From: DATLLN01 sp963797175
Lineage (GTDB): Bacteria; Actinomycetota; Thermoleophilia; Gaiellales; JAICJC01
DNA length: 64,000 bases
NCBI GenBank assembly: GCA_963797175.1
Contig: CAWCOL010000011.1
Coordinates: 1-64,000 of the forward strand
Reading direction: 5' to 3'
Below the pieces are notes generated by a model, which was not told the origin of the DNA, made no database searches, and saw only the letters and a list, made by a program, of their open reading frames with translations. Both the position numbers and the translations under genes were made by a program. Numbering within the stretch: position 1 is the stretch's first letter; each line of letters starts with the position of its first letter. This document shows positions 8,265 through 17,254 of the stretch, in pieces.

Positions 8265-8735
8265 GGTGCCCACAGATCCTCCCCGAATCAGGCTTACGCC
8301 AGCAGTCCCAAGCCCGCTCGTGACCCGGGTGCTCTGGCTCGGACGCGCCGGGCCGGCGGCCGCGGCATGGGGATCCACGCTATCCGAGGCGTGGCCCGCC
8401 GCCCCGATCGTACACGCGATCGGTCTGCGTCACGATCTCGTTCCCGGTGTGGCGGACAGACCATTCGGATTCCCCATCGGGGGCTAGTGTTCCCAAGACA
8501 CCTTGTCCGAATCCGACGACATCCTTACAAGAGTGTGAAGATGCGCGAGGCTCCGTCGGTGTGGAGCACCCTTCACTGAACAGGTCAGCAGGAGCGGAGA
8601 CGGTGAACCGAACCGGCAGCGTCGTTGACCGCCAACCCACGCGAAGCCCGTGGGGACGGAGGGCCGGATCGGGCGCGCGCAGCCGGTTCGTCCCTTGACC
8701 CGGGGTGCCCGGCCGTCGTCCCCCAGCCTCCGCCC
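8265..8735. promoter_or_regulatory. Divergent intergenic region, no gene seen
   Basis: These 470 bases separate the start of the nine-gene minus-strand operon from the plus-strand ABC exporter operon and must hold promoters for both. A GGAGGAT ribosome binding site for the minus operon lies about 8275-8281. Open frames crossing this stretch are not gene-like. No clear operator palindrome was identified. Confidence 0.5.
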
Positions 8736-9416
8736 GTGAGCGCTCAGGACACGCCGGTCGTCGCCGCACACAGGGTGGACAAGTCGGTGGGGAGTGACCG
8801 CGCGCGCCGAGCCCTGCTGTGCGGTCTGAAGCTCGAGGTGCGCGCCGGCGAGCAGGTGGCGGTGATCGGCAAGTCGGGCTCGGGCAAGTCGACGCTGCTG
8901 AACCTGATCGGTGGGCTTGAGCGGCCCGACGCGGGTGAGATCACCGTGGACGGCGTGCGTATCGACCTGTGCGGGGAGGCCGAGCTGGTGGAGATGCGGC
9001 GCCGCTCGGTCGGCTTCGTGTTCCAGTTCTTCCACCTGCTGCCCGAGCTGACGGGCTTCGAGAACGTCCTGCTGCCGGCCCGCCTCGCGGGTGACGTCGA
9101 CGGCGCCCGTCAGCGCGCGATCAGCCTGATCGAACGATTGGGCGTCACCGACGCGGCCACACGGCTGCCGGGCGTGCTCTCAGGCGGCGAGCAGCAGCGC
9201 CTCGCCGTCGCCCGCGCGCTGATCAACCGGCCGCAGGTGATCCTCGCCGACGAGCCCACCGGGAACCTGGACGAGGAGTCCGGCCACGAGGTGCTTCGGG
9301 TGCTGCGCGGCATCGCCGACGAGGGCCGCGCGGTCGTCCTCGTCACCCATGATCAGGAGGCCGCAGCCCTGTCCGACCGCGTGCTGCACCTGGTCGACGG
9401 CCGGCTGCAGCCGTGA
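8736..9416 (+). CDS. ABC transporter ATPase, LolD/MacB-type
   Basis: This 226-residue ATPase has all nucleotide-binding motifs in order: Walker A GKSGSGKS near residue 47, a Q-loop after VFQFFHLLPELTGFEN, signature LSGGEQQRL near 148, Walker B VILADEPTGNLD near 167 and the H-loop VTHD. This pattern is typical of ATPases paired with FtsX-like permeases. GTG at 8736 is chosen because the family-like sequence starts there; the open frame upstream is low-complexity. It overlaps the permease gene by 4 nt (GTGA), so the two subunits should be translated together. Confidence 0.93.
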   Translation: MSAQDTPVVAAHRVDKSVGSDRARRALLCGLKLEVRAGEQVAVIGKSGSGKSTLLNLIGGLERPDAGEITVDGVRIDLCGEAELVEMRRRSVGFVFQFFHLLPELTGFENVLLPARLAGDVDGARQRAISLIERLGVTDAATRLPGVLSGGEQQRLAVARALINRPQVILADEPTGNLDEESGHEVLRVLRGIADEGRAVVLVTHDQEAAALSDRVLHLVDGRLQP

Positions 9417-11692
9417 GGGCGCTGATGGGCCATGCGGTCGCCCGCCTCCGCGCTCGGCGCGGGCGGGCGCTTCTGGCGGCCGCCGGCATCGTCGCCGCCT
9501 GCTCGATGCTCGGCGCGGCGATCACGGTGGCCTACGGCCTCCACACCGGATTCGACCGCGCGGCGGCGCGGGCCGGGATGCCCGATGTGATCGCCCGATT
9601 CGATCCCCGTGCGGTCGGGCAGGTGCGCTCTCGGATCGAGTCATTGCCGAATCTGGCTGCGGTCTCCTACCGGTTGGAAGAGCCGCGCGTGCACGTCTGG
9701 TCGTCGGGCAATGCGGAGATCTCGAGCGCCCAGCTCGACGGGGAACTGCCAGGTCGCCGAGGCTACGCGGTGGTGGCCGGGCACGACCTGCGCGGGCGTC
9801 CGGGCGAGGCTGTGATCGAGCGCGGGCTCGCGCAGGCGTGGCATCTGCATCCCGGTGATCGGATCCGGTTCCGGACGTCCACATATCCCCTTCGCGTCGG
9901 CGTGGCCACGGTGGTCGGGATCGTCGTCGCACCAGACAACGTCGCCTACCCGCTCGCAAGCGCGCCGCGGATCTGGATGCCCTACCGTGTCGTGCAGTCG
10001 TCCTTCGCGCCGGGCGGCCGTGGCCAGGTGAATGAGGCCCTGCTGTGGGTGCGCGACCGTTCCCAGCTTGACGTGACGCTGGAGCAGGCGCGAGCGGCGA
10101 GCTATGGCGTCGGCGGCCTCGTGTTCGTCACGCGGGCAGGCGTGCGGATCCAGATCGACCAGGCGGCGGGCATCGTGATCGCGCTGCTTGTGGCGTTCTC
10201 GCTCGTTGCCCTGGCCGGCGCGGGTGTGATGCTGGTGGCGTCCTCGCGCGCGGAGGTGGAACGGCGGCTCGACTCCTTCGCCCTGCTCCGCGCATTGGGC
10301 GCCTCCCGCCGTGCCATCGTCGGCACCGTGGCGACCGAGGCGGCGATGATCGCCCTGCCGGCGGCGGCGCTCGGCCTGGCCGCCGGCTGGGCCGCAGCGC
10401 GGGGACCGTCAGCGCGGCTGCTGGAGGTGCTCGATCAGTTCGGCCCGGGCTGGGCGCTGCTGCCGTGGTTGGCGGCGTGCCTGTGCCTGGTGGTGCTGCT
10501 GGTCGTCCTGGCCGCCGCCTGGCCGGCCTGGCGCGCGTGCCGCCGCCCGGTCGCGTCGATGCTTCGCGGAGCCGAGCTCGGCGCGACGCCGCGCGGCGTC
10601 CGGCTGCCCACGGGGCCGGTTGGCCTGGGGATGCGGATGGTCGTCGCACGGCCGGTGCGGACTGTGGCGACCTGCGGGGTGCTTGCAGCGTCGTGCGCCG
10701 TCGTGCTGCTGATGCTGGCACTGGCGTCGACATTGCGGTCGTTGGAGAACGATCCCAGCTTCGTCGGCAAGCGCTACCAGCTCACTGCCCGCGGGTCGGT
10801 GTTCAGGCTCGACGCCATCCGCGCCCTCCCCGGCGTCGCGGACGCCGCGCAGCGGTTCTCAGCGGACGTCGCCGACTCCTACCAGCTCGGCGAGACCTTC
10901 CAGCTGGTGACGTATTGTGGCGACCGGCTCAGGTTCGAGTCGCCGTCGCTGCAGTCGGGAGCCCGGGCAACTCGTCCTGGCCAGGCGGAGGTGGGCGAGG
11001 GCCTGGCCACGGCTCTCGGCCTGCGCCCTGGGTCGCCGCTCGTCGTCCAGTTCGGGGACGGCGATGAGGCGCGCTTCCGCGTCTCGGGAATCGTCTCGGC
11101 GTTGGACAACGACGGTCGCGTCGCCTACGTCCAGCCAGGCGTGGACGTCTGCCGGTTCCACGGTGGCGTGACCGCTGTTCAGCTGGACGGCGGCGCGAGT
11201 CGCACCGCGGTCGCGGGCGAGCTCGCGCGGGCCGGCTTTGCGCCCGAGACGGTCGGCGGCGTCACCACTCGCAACGCGTCGTTCCTCAACGTCCTGGCGG
11301 CGCTGCTGCGGACGGTCGCGGTGATCGACGGCCTGGTCTGCCTCTACGCGGTCGTGCAGATGCTGGCGCTGACCGCCTACGAGAGGCGCTCGGCGATCGC
11401 GTTGCTGCGTGCGTGCGGTGCCGGTGGGTGGCAGGTGTCAGCCGTGTTCGCGGGCGCCGCCGTGGTCGTCACGGTCGTGGCCGCGCCGATAGCGGTGCTG
11501 CTTGAGCGCCTCGTCGTCGGACCGCGCGCCGCGACCCTCGCCGCATCCTATGCCGACATCTCGCTGGCGGCCGGGCCTGGGGAGGTCGCCGCGGTGCTGA
11601 TCGGACTGGCGGTCATCGCGGGCGTGGCGTCGGGGTGGGTCGGCCGGGGGGCGATGCGCGCGTCGGTTGTCGCCGGCCTGCGACGCGAGTAG
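9413..11692 (+). CDS. FtsX/MacB-like ABC transporter permease with two FtsX cores
   Basis: The 759-residue protein has an N-terminal membrane helix, an extracellular domain (about 45-245), a three-helix FtsX core around 260-390, a further anchor near 425-445, a second extracellular domain (about 455-640) and a second FtsX core around 640-750. Two FtsX units in one chain suit exporters or lipoprotein and antimicrobial-peptide transporters that work by mechanotransmission with a LolD-type ATPase, which is encoded immediately upstream. The substrate is unknown. The gene ends 9 nt before the convergent phosphoesterase gene. Confidence 0.9.
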   Translation: MRALMGHAVARLRARRGRALLAAAGIVAACSMLGAAITVAYGLHTGFDRAAARAGMPDVIARFDPRAVGQVRSRIESLPNLAAVSYRLEEPRVHVWSSGNAEISSAQLDGELPGRRGYAVVAGHDLRGRPGEAVIERGLAQAWHLHPGDRIRFRTSTYPLRVGVATVVGIVVAPDNVAYPLASAPRIWMPYRVVQSSFAPGGRGQVNEALLWVRDRSQLDVTLEQARAASYGVGGLVFVTRAGVRIQIDQAAGIVIALLVAFSLVALAGAGVMLVASSRAEVERRLDSFALLRALGASRRAIVGTVATEAAMIALPAAALGLAAGWAAARGPSARLLEVLDQFGPGWALLPWLAACLCLVVLLVVLAAAWPAWRACRRPVASMLRGAELGATPRGVRLPTGPVGLGMRMVVARPVRTVATCGVLAASCAVVLLMLALASTLRSLENDPSFVGKRYQLTARGSVFRLDAIRALPGVADAAQRFSADVADSYQLGETFQLVTYCGDRLRFESPSLQSGARATRPGQAEVGEGLATALGLRPGSPLVVQFGDGDEARFRVSGIVSALDNDGRVAYVQPGVDVCRFHGGVTAVQLDGGASRTAVAGELARAGFAPETVGGVTTRNASFLNVLAALLRTVAVIDGLVCLYAVVQMLALTAYERRSAIALLRACGAGGWQVSAVFAGAAVVVTVVAAPIAVLLERLVVGPRAATLAASYADISLAAGPGEVAAVLIGLAVIAGVASGWVGRGAMRASVVAGLRRE

Positions 11693-11701
11693 GGGCCGGG
11701 C

Positions 11702-13202
11702 TTACGGCGCGGCGCGGTAGAGCATGGCATTCCGATCCCTCGGCCGACCGGCGTCGTGTGCCGGGCGGCCGCCCTGGTAGTCGAGATAGGCGAGTTGCCG
11801 GGAGATCGTCGCCAGGTGCCAGGAGGGGCTTGCGTTGAGCATCCAGGTCTCGAGAGCCACGCCACCCGAGGCCGTCTGCCAGAGCCGGAACGCGCGGGCC
11901 TGCTGCGGGTAGTCGGCAAGCGACGAGGTGGTGATCAGCCAGTAGCCGCCGGCCCCGGTGCGGCGCGGCGCGATCGAGTTGCGGTGCACATCGCCGGCCA
12001 CGGCGGCGACCACGTGCGGATCGGCGTCGAGCAGATGCAGCCCGGCTTCGCCGCCCACGGTGTCGATCAGCGGCGTCGAGGAGAACACCATCACCCAGCT
12101 CCGGCCGGCGGCGGTCAGCTGGCGAGCGAGCCACCCGACCTGGGAGGGGCGCAGGATCCCGCTCGATCCGAGGTGGCGGCGGGTGGTGTCGAGCAGGATC
12201 GCGCGGACGCCCGGGGCGAGGTCGAACGCGTCGTCCATCAGGGGGCCGCTGCCCCCGTGCCCACTCGCGGCCCGCAGCCGTGCGATCACCGTCGCCGCGG
12301 GAAGCTCCCGCCGTGACGGGTCGGGGGTGACCGTGATCGCCTGGCCCGGGAGCCCGTGCGCGAGCAGGCGGTTCACCAGCCGCGGTCCCAGCTGCTGGGC
12401 ACGTGCGGCCGACAGCGCCTGTGGGTCGAGCGTGACCAGCTTGCGCGACCCGACAGCAATCGCCTCGGTGCGAGGTGTGGCGGCGAGGTTGCCCTGGACG
12501 AGCAGGTCGTGGTTGCCGGGGAGCGGGTACCAGGGTGCCCGCAGCCCGGGAGAGGTGAACGGACGCTCGGCTGCAGGTCAGCAGGCCCGGGTGGCGCGGA
12601 GCATCGACGCCGGGCCGGTAGATCAGGGGGTCGGGGTTGGTCGCGCTCTGCACGCCCTGGTAGCCATCCGAGCCGCTCCCGGGGTCCACGCGTCCGCCCC
12701 GGAGAACTGCGAGCGCCTGGTCGAGCTCGTTCTGCTGGTCGTTGTCGATCAGATCCCCGGTCTCGATCACCGCGGCCGGGCGAAGCCGGTCGATGGTGGC
12801 GACGATACCGCCCAGCACGAACGGCGTCAGCGACTCCTGGGGACGGAACGCAGACGTGAACGGCGACCCCAGCCGGTCGAGCATCTCGACTCTGGCCGGG
12901 GACTCCTCGTCCGTGACGTGCGCGTCTGCGATCTGGGCGAAGGTGACCAGCGGGCGGATCTTCCGTGAGGCGACTCCCAGCGCGGTACGGCCGGCGAGCG
13001 GCTCGCCCGGGCCGGCACGAAGCACGCCGTTGCCGGTGGGATCGACCCACGTGGCGTCACGCGTCGACCCCGCGGCGGGAGTCCGGCCCGCGGTGCCGAG
13101 GCAGCCTGAGGCACACCCGCACGCCACGGCCACCAGCGACCACCGCGCGAGGAGGCCGAAGCGCCGGCCGTTGGCTTGGGAAGCGCCGGCTGGAACCGCC
13201 AT
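11702..13202 (-). pseudogene. Lipoprotein metallophosphoesterase (TIGR03767/PPA1498-like), frameshifted
   Basis: From the ATG at 13202 the frame encodes a signal peptide with lipobox (ASGC), then TFAQIADAHVTDEESPARVE, where the D-x-H metal motif of calcineurin-like phosphoesterases appears, and IETGDLIDND, the GD motif. Near 12576 one extra base shifts the frame. The continuation with PLPGNHD (the GNHD metal motif) and AAVAGDVHRNS (a GxxH-like motif) runs in another frame down to 11702. The two parts join to a full-length protein of about 500 residues of the PPA1498 metallophosphoesterase group. Either the gene is inactive or the sequence has an indel error at this point. Confidence 0.8.
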
Positions 13203-13230
13203 CGACCCATGCTAGACGCGGCCGTCGAGC

Positions 13231-13352
13231 GGCACGGTAACGCCCGCCCGTTCGTGTTGTTGCCGACGATCTCCTCGCGTCGGCTTCAATCGCGGCCCGT
13301 GACCGTGGGAGCCCCGGGCCGGACGGGCTACGCGTGCTGGCCGGTGGTGCGG
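13231..13352 (+). repeat. Duplication copy A: 5' end of a STAS gene with leader
   Basis: This stretch is closely similar to 17125-17254, with an almost invariant block of about 40 bases ending at a GTG start codon. In copy B that GTG opens an intact STAS gene. Here two extra bases after the start shift the frame and the similarity stops after about 50 coding bases. Copy A is therefore a leader plus a broken gene start. It overlaps the 3' end of the small minus-strand gene at 13328-13510. Confidence 0.8.
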
Positions 13353-13510
13353 TCTGCGCGCCGCGCCGGGCGCCGGTGCATCCGCTCGGTGCGCGCCTCG
13401 CGCCACCCGCGGTAGCCGTCGCGGAACTCGATGGCACCACACGCTCCCGCCACCAGCACGAAGGCCACGTACGGCGCCAATGCCAGCACCTGCTCTGTCC
13501 CTTGTCCCAT
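13328..13510 (-). CDS. Small single-pass membrane protein
   Basis: A 60-residue frame starts at ATG 13510 behind a strong GGAGGGG ribosome binding site seven bases upstream. It encodes one hydrophobic helix (about residues 8-27, containing ALAPYVAFVLVAGACGAI) followed by a very basic, arginine-rich tail. Longer starts upstream are less likely because the binding site sits inside them. The last codons fall in the duplicated segment 13231-13352, so the natural C-terminus may have been replaced. No family was recognised. Confidence 0.6.
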   Translation of the reverse strand: MGQGTEQVLALAPYVAFVLVAGACGAIEFRDGYRGWREARTERMHRRPARRADRTTGQHA

Positions 13511-13575
13511 GGTATCCCCTCCAGTTCGGCGTCTCCGCCGGTCGGATGAACTACATCGTATCACGGTCTACATAA

Positions 13576-13785
13576 ATGGATCGTATGGCGGTGTTTCTGG
13601 AACGGGCAACCATGTGGAGGAGCGACGAGCGTGCCTACCTGGAGCTACGCGAACGCCTGCCTGCGGCGTCACCGTTGATCGGCTGCCGCGACGCGGCGGA
13701 TCCGGGAGAGCGAGCGGATCGACAGACGGGTACGACGCGATCGGGGATGATCGGGTTCGCCGCCCGCCCGGGTGAGCGCATGTGA
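13576..13785 (+). CDS. Possible 69-residue protein coupled to the antiporter gene
   Basis: This plus-strand frame ends at ATGTGA, overlapping the GTG start of the antiporter gene by 4 nt, the arrangement seen in real operons here. The product has no membrane helix or known motif and no good ribosome binding site. It may be a chance open frame. Confidence 0.25.
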   Translation: MDRMAVFLERATMWRSDERAYLELRERLPAASPLIGCRDAADPGERADRQTGTTRSGMIGFAARPGERM

Positions 13786-14992
13786 CGATCGGGGAGACTG
13801 TGGAGGAGTTCGGTGTGGCCGTGGCGGTCGTAAGCGGCGCGGTGCTCGCAGCGTTCGTGTTCAGGCGCGCTGGCGAGCGAGTGCGCATCCCCGCCCCGGT
13901 GGTGTTCCTGCTGGTGGCCGCGACAGCGTCGGATCTGTCGCCGACGCTGGGCGGCGCGCTGTCGCCGACCGATGTCTCCTGGATCGCGTCAGGGGCGCTG
14001 ATCGTGATCCTGTTCGACGGTGGGGTAAGCCTGGGGTGGCGACGGGTGCGCCCCAGTGTCGCCACGGTGGGAGCGCTCGGACTCGGGGCGACGCTGCTGA
14101 CGGCGGCGGTGATGGCGCTCACGGCTCACACCGTGCTCGGGCTCGGCTGGCCGTCCGCGGCGGTCCTGGGAGTCGCTCTGGCCCCGACCGACCCCGCCGT
14201 GGTCTTCTCGGTGCTCGGTGAGGGCCGCGTCGCCGAGCGGCCGCAGACGATCCTCGAGGCAGAGTCGGGTGCCAACGATCCAATCGCGATCGCCTTGATG
14301 ATCGGTGTGCTTGCCGTGGCGGACGGCGGCTCGTGGCTTCCGACCGTGGCCACGACGCTGGCCCGGCAGCTCGCAATCGGACTCGCCGTGGGCGTCGCCG
14401 GTGCATGGCTCGCGCAGAGCCCTCTGCGGCGGCTGACGGAACCACGCGACACGCTCCAGCCAATCGTCGCGCTCTCGGCCGCCGGCCTCATCTTCGGCAC
14501 CGCGACCGCCCTCCACGGGTCCGGCTTCCTCGCCGTGTTCATCGCAGGCCTCCTGTTGGGCGACGCCGACACGGCCGTAGGCGACGACGTCCGAGCGTTC
14601 CACTCCGAACTGGCCGGCCTCGCCGAGGTGATCGTGTTCGTCTCCCTCGGACTCACGGTGCACCTCGCCGGACTGGGTCTGCCCGACATCCTGCGCGGTC
14701 TGATGCTCACGGTGATCCTCCTGTTCTTCGCCCGGCCGCCGGCGGTGCTGCTCTTGCTCGGCACGTCTCGCATCCCGAGAGCCGAACGGATCTTTCTGGC
14801 GTGGGCCGGGATGCGAGGGGCCGTGCCGATCCTGCTCGCCTCGCTTGCACGGGCGAACGGCGTGGACAACGCGCGCCAGATTACGGCCCCATGTTCGTCG
14901 TGGTTGCGACCTCGGCATGCGTACAGGGCATGACGCTCCCCCCCGTCACCGCTGCACTCGGGGTCATCCGGCAGCAGGAGGCGGGGCGCTGA
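13782..14992 (+). pseudogene. Na+/H+ antiporter (CPA family, NhaP2-like) with a 3' frameshift
   Basis: The protein has about twelve membrane helices and CPA hallmarks: ILFDGGVSL, GVALAPTDPAVVFSVLG and ESGANDPIAIAL, which carries the conserved ND ion-binding pair, then FHSELAGLAEVIVFVSLGL. Near codon 366 (about 14881) one base is missing: CAGATTACGG stands where CAGATTTACGG would restore YGPMFVVVATSACVQGMTLP and a normal end at 14992. In the frame as written a 383-residue product ends at 14933 with an unrelated tail. Because almost all the transmembrane core is intact, an assembly indel is as plausible as recent inactivation. It would exchange sodium or potassium for protons. Confidence 0.85.
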
Positions 14993-15075
14993 CGCCGGAC
15001 CGACCGGGACTCTTCCACCAGCCAACTCAACCGGGTGAACGACACGTCCAACCTGCCGCCACTGACGGCGACGCG

Positions 15076-15354
15076 GTGGCCTCAGCGTCGGAGTGGGGCG
15101 ACGTGGGTGAACCATCGGACCCGCCGCCGACCGGGGTACCACGCGGGATCTTCGCGATCGTCGTCATCATCTCTGTGGTCATGATCGGGCTCTTTGCACC
15201 CGGCCTGCTGCTTGGCGATCGCCGTCGGCCCGTTTCTGTTGATCAGGCGCCTCTATCGGAGCTGGAGAACAGCACGAACAGGAGGCTAAGTCGGGACACG
15301 GCGTGGTGGTTCGGACGTAACGCCCTCTCAGAATCTCGCTTGGAGATCGGCTAA
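15076..15354 (+). CDS. Possible small membrane protein ending in the hairpin repeat
   Basis: From GTG 15076 this frame gives about 92 residues with one clear hydrophobic helix, IFAIVVIISVVMIGLFA, after a Pro-rich segment. The stop lies inside the sequence leading into the hairpin at 15356, a stretch partly shared with the region before the hairpin at 25421, where the reading continues without a stop. It could be a remnant gene tail carried with the repeat. No family recognised. Confidence 0.35.
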   Translation: MASASEWGDVGEPSDPPPTGVPRGIFAIVVIISVVMIGLFAPGLLLGDRRRPVSVDQAPLSELENSTNRRLSRDTAWWFGRNALSESRLEIG

Positions 15355-15355
15355 C

Positions 15356-15382
15356 GGAAAGCGCTGCTTTGCAGGGCTTTCC
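15356..15382. terminator. Hairpin terminator, copy 2 of dispersed hairpin
   Basis: GGAAAGCGCTGC (15356-15367) pairs with GCAGGGCTTTCC (15371-15382) around a TTT loop with one mismatch. It differs from copy 1 at 6-32 by single bases. The bases before it (AGATCGGCTAACGGAA) match those before the hairpin at 25421 (AGATCGGCTACCGGAA), so the repeat unit extends upstream of the stem. Confidence 0.7.
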
Positions 15383-15403
15383 TATTGAGCGGGGCGGTGT
15401 CGT

Positions 15404-15421
15404 GCATCACCCGGGCATCAC
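15404..15421. repeat. Tandem heptamer repeat, copy 2
   Basis: GCATCAC at 15404 and 15415, 11-bp period, starting 21 nt after the hairpin, exactly as in copy 1. The 21 intervening bases are not conserved except the last four (TCGT), which argues for selected or inherited spacing. Confidence 0.55.
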
Positions 15422-15623
15422 GAGACCGGCCGCAGATCGCCCTATCAAGCTCGGGTCGATCTCGAGAACGGCGTGGCTACACGGAAAGCGTTCGGGTCGC
15501 CCTGGCGTGTTGTGAGCCAACTGCTTACCAGCTGGGGCCGGCTCGACGATCCGCGGCCGACACCCCGGCTCGAGGCACCCAGCACGTGAGATAGTGACAC
15601 CGACCACGACCGAGGAGTTGGAC

Positions 15624-15935
15624 ATGGCAACGATCATGCTGCTGCACTGGCCCGACGCCACCGAGGAGTTGTACGAGCGCGTCAGGACGGGGGCCGACTG
15701 GGAGGGCGACAGGCCGCAGGGAGCGCAGCTCCATGTGGTGGGATGGGCCGATGACGGGATGCACATCCTGGACATCTGGGACAGCCCCGCCGACTTCCAG
15801 GCGTTCTTCGAGTCCCGTGTACTTCCGATCGTCGAAGAGTCGGGGATCGCCACGCAGCCGACCATCCAGATGTTCGACCTCCACGGCATCTACGCACCCG
15901 CCTTCGGACACTCCCAGCAGACCGCCTCGGTGTAG
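15624..15935 (+). CDS. Small dimeric alpha-beta barrel-like protein
   Basis: The ATG at 15624 follows a GAGGAG site; it gives 103 residues, MATIMLLHWPDATEELYE at the start and WDSPADFQAFFESRVLPIV in the second half. This is the usual layout of small ABM/EthD-type barrel proteins, which act as monooxygenase-like or substrate-binding dimers. A longer start at 15594 adds residues with no family resemblance. It stands alone between a repeat and a convergent membrane gene. Function is unknown. Confidence 0.75.
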   Translation: MATIMLLHWPDATEELYERVRTGADWEGDRPQGAQLHVVGWADDGMHILDIWDSPADFQAFFESRVLPIVEESGIATQPTIQMFDLHGIYAPAFGHSQQTASV

Positions 15936-15947
15936 GCCGACGAATAG

Positions 15948-16745
15948 TTACGGTGTGGCGGGAGGGGCGCTGGCTGCCGGGGGTAGGTTCATCGAGGCGC
16001 GCAGGGCGATGAGTGGCGTCGAGGGTACGGTGATCAGGCCGCGGGTGGGGCGGTCGAGGTCGAAGGTGACGTAGAGCAGCATCGTCACCAGGCCGGCCGC
16101 CAGCAGCACGGTGAGAAGGCCGCGGCCCAGCACGGAGAGGTAGAACGCGAGCAGGGCGACGCCGAGCGCCGCGCCGACCACCTCGAGCAGCAGGACGGCG
16201 TTGGGCACGCGGTTGTTCAGCCCCGCCACGCGGACGCTCTGCTCGTCGATCATCTCGTTCAGGCTCTCGACGTACAGTCTCGGCGCGGTGTCCACCGGCG
16301 ATGTCGCCAGCGCCTGTCCGGCCAGCGCCCAGAGCCGCCGTTCGATCACCGAGGCGGCGGCGATGATCCGCTGCGCGTCGGCGCTGCCGGGGATCGCGCT
16401 GCTCAGCTTCAGGCTCTGGTCGGTGTACTGCACGAGCAGCGTCAGCGACCGGGTGCGCACGGGCTCTGCCAGCGTCTGGGCGCGCAGGTAGGTGGTGCCG
16501 ATCGTGTTCGCCTCGTCGACAACGGCGGCGCGGCGGTCCTGGTAACGGCCCACCGCGAGCGACAGCCCAAACGCGAGGATCAGCCCGACCATGCCCAGCA
16601 GCGCGCCCTGGAGCACCGCGAACGGCTCCCGGATGTTCGCCGTCTCGCGGTGCCGCCGACCCAGCAGCACCGCGATACCGGTCGCGCCGAAGACGACGGA
16701 GCTCAGGAGCAGCGCCAGCTCGGTGGCGGTGAGGCGGAAGAACAC
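15948..16745 (-). CDS. DUF4239-family membrane protein
   Basis: The 265-residue protein has two N-terminal helices (about 6-28 and 45-65), a polar middle segment rich in helix formers (RYQDRRAAVVDEANTIG) and two C-terminal helices (about 183-203 and 206-230). This fits the bestrophin-like DUF4239 family, whose role is not established. It ends 12 bases from the convergent barrel-protein gene and shows no frameshift. No operon partner is evident. Confidence 0.75.
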   Translation of the reverse strand: MFFRLTATELALLLSSVVFGATGIAVLLGRRHRETANIREPFAVLQGALLGMVGLILAFGLSLAVGRYQDRRAAVVDEANTIGTTYLRAQTLAEPVRTRSLTLLVQYTDQSLKLSSAIPGSADAQRIIAAASVIERRLWALAGQALATSPVDTAPRLYVESLNEMIDEQSVRVAGLNNRVPNAVLLLEVVGAALGVALLAFYLSVLGRGLLTVLLAAGLVTMLLYVTFDLDRPTRGLITVPSTPLIALRASMNLPPAASAPPATP

Positions 16746-16759
16746 GAGCCGACGCTATC

Positions 16760-17108
16760 GAATCCGAAGGGTTGAGGGCGCCTGTGAGGAACGCCTGCCG
16801 GCGAGGGTGATCGGCGAACTACCAGGTTGTGCCGAAGGCGATCTCGACGACAAGCCTTGGAGACCAGGGTGAGGAGGAGGATGTTCGGTCTGGTCGATCG
16901 GAGCTCCGGTGCGGCGGCAATGGTGACGAGCGGGGTGAGGAAGAGCCATGCGCTCGGCCGCGGCCTTGGAGAATCCAGCCAGTACGGCCACCCCGAGGAT
17001 CGCCATCGTCGCGAACGCGACGTCTGCGCGCATCCCCAGGCCGCGTGCGAACCCAAGTGCTACGAGCGGGCCGAGGGCGATGAGGAATGCGGTCAGATCC
17101 CCGAGCGG
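16760..17108 (-). pseudogene. Remnant of a multi-pass membrane protein
   Basis: Reading on the minus strand from a stop near 17109, the sequence encodes two consecutive hydrophobic helices (FLIALGPLVALGFARGLG and FATMAILGVAVLAGFSKAAA). A third helix-like segment (WLFLTPLVTIAAAPEL) continues in a different frame. No start codon precedes the first helix, so both the N-terminus and reading frame are damaged. The 5' break coincides with the left edge of the duplicated segment at 17125, suggesting the duplication removed the gene start. Confidence 0.4.
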
Positions 17109-17124
17109 CTAGTACCAGTCGGGC

Positions 17125-17254
17125 GGCACGGTGACCGCCCGCCCGCCCGTTCGTGTCGTGTTGGTGCCGACGATCTCCTCGCGTCGGCTTCAATCGCGGC
17201 CCGTGACTTGGAGCGACGGGCCGGACGGGCTACGCGTGCTGGCCGGTGGTGCGG
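17125..17254 (+). repeat. Duplication copy B: STAS gene start with leader
   Basis: This is the fuller partner of the duplication at 13231-13352. It contains about 75 bases of leader, with a GCCGACGATCTCCTCGCGTC block shared exactly by both copies, and the first codons of the STAS gene that starts at 17203. Conservation of the leader suggests a promoter or translation signal; no obvious Shine-Dalgarno sequence precedes the GTG. Confidence 0.8.
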
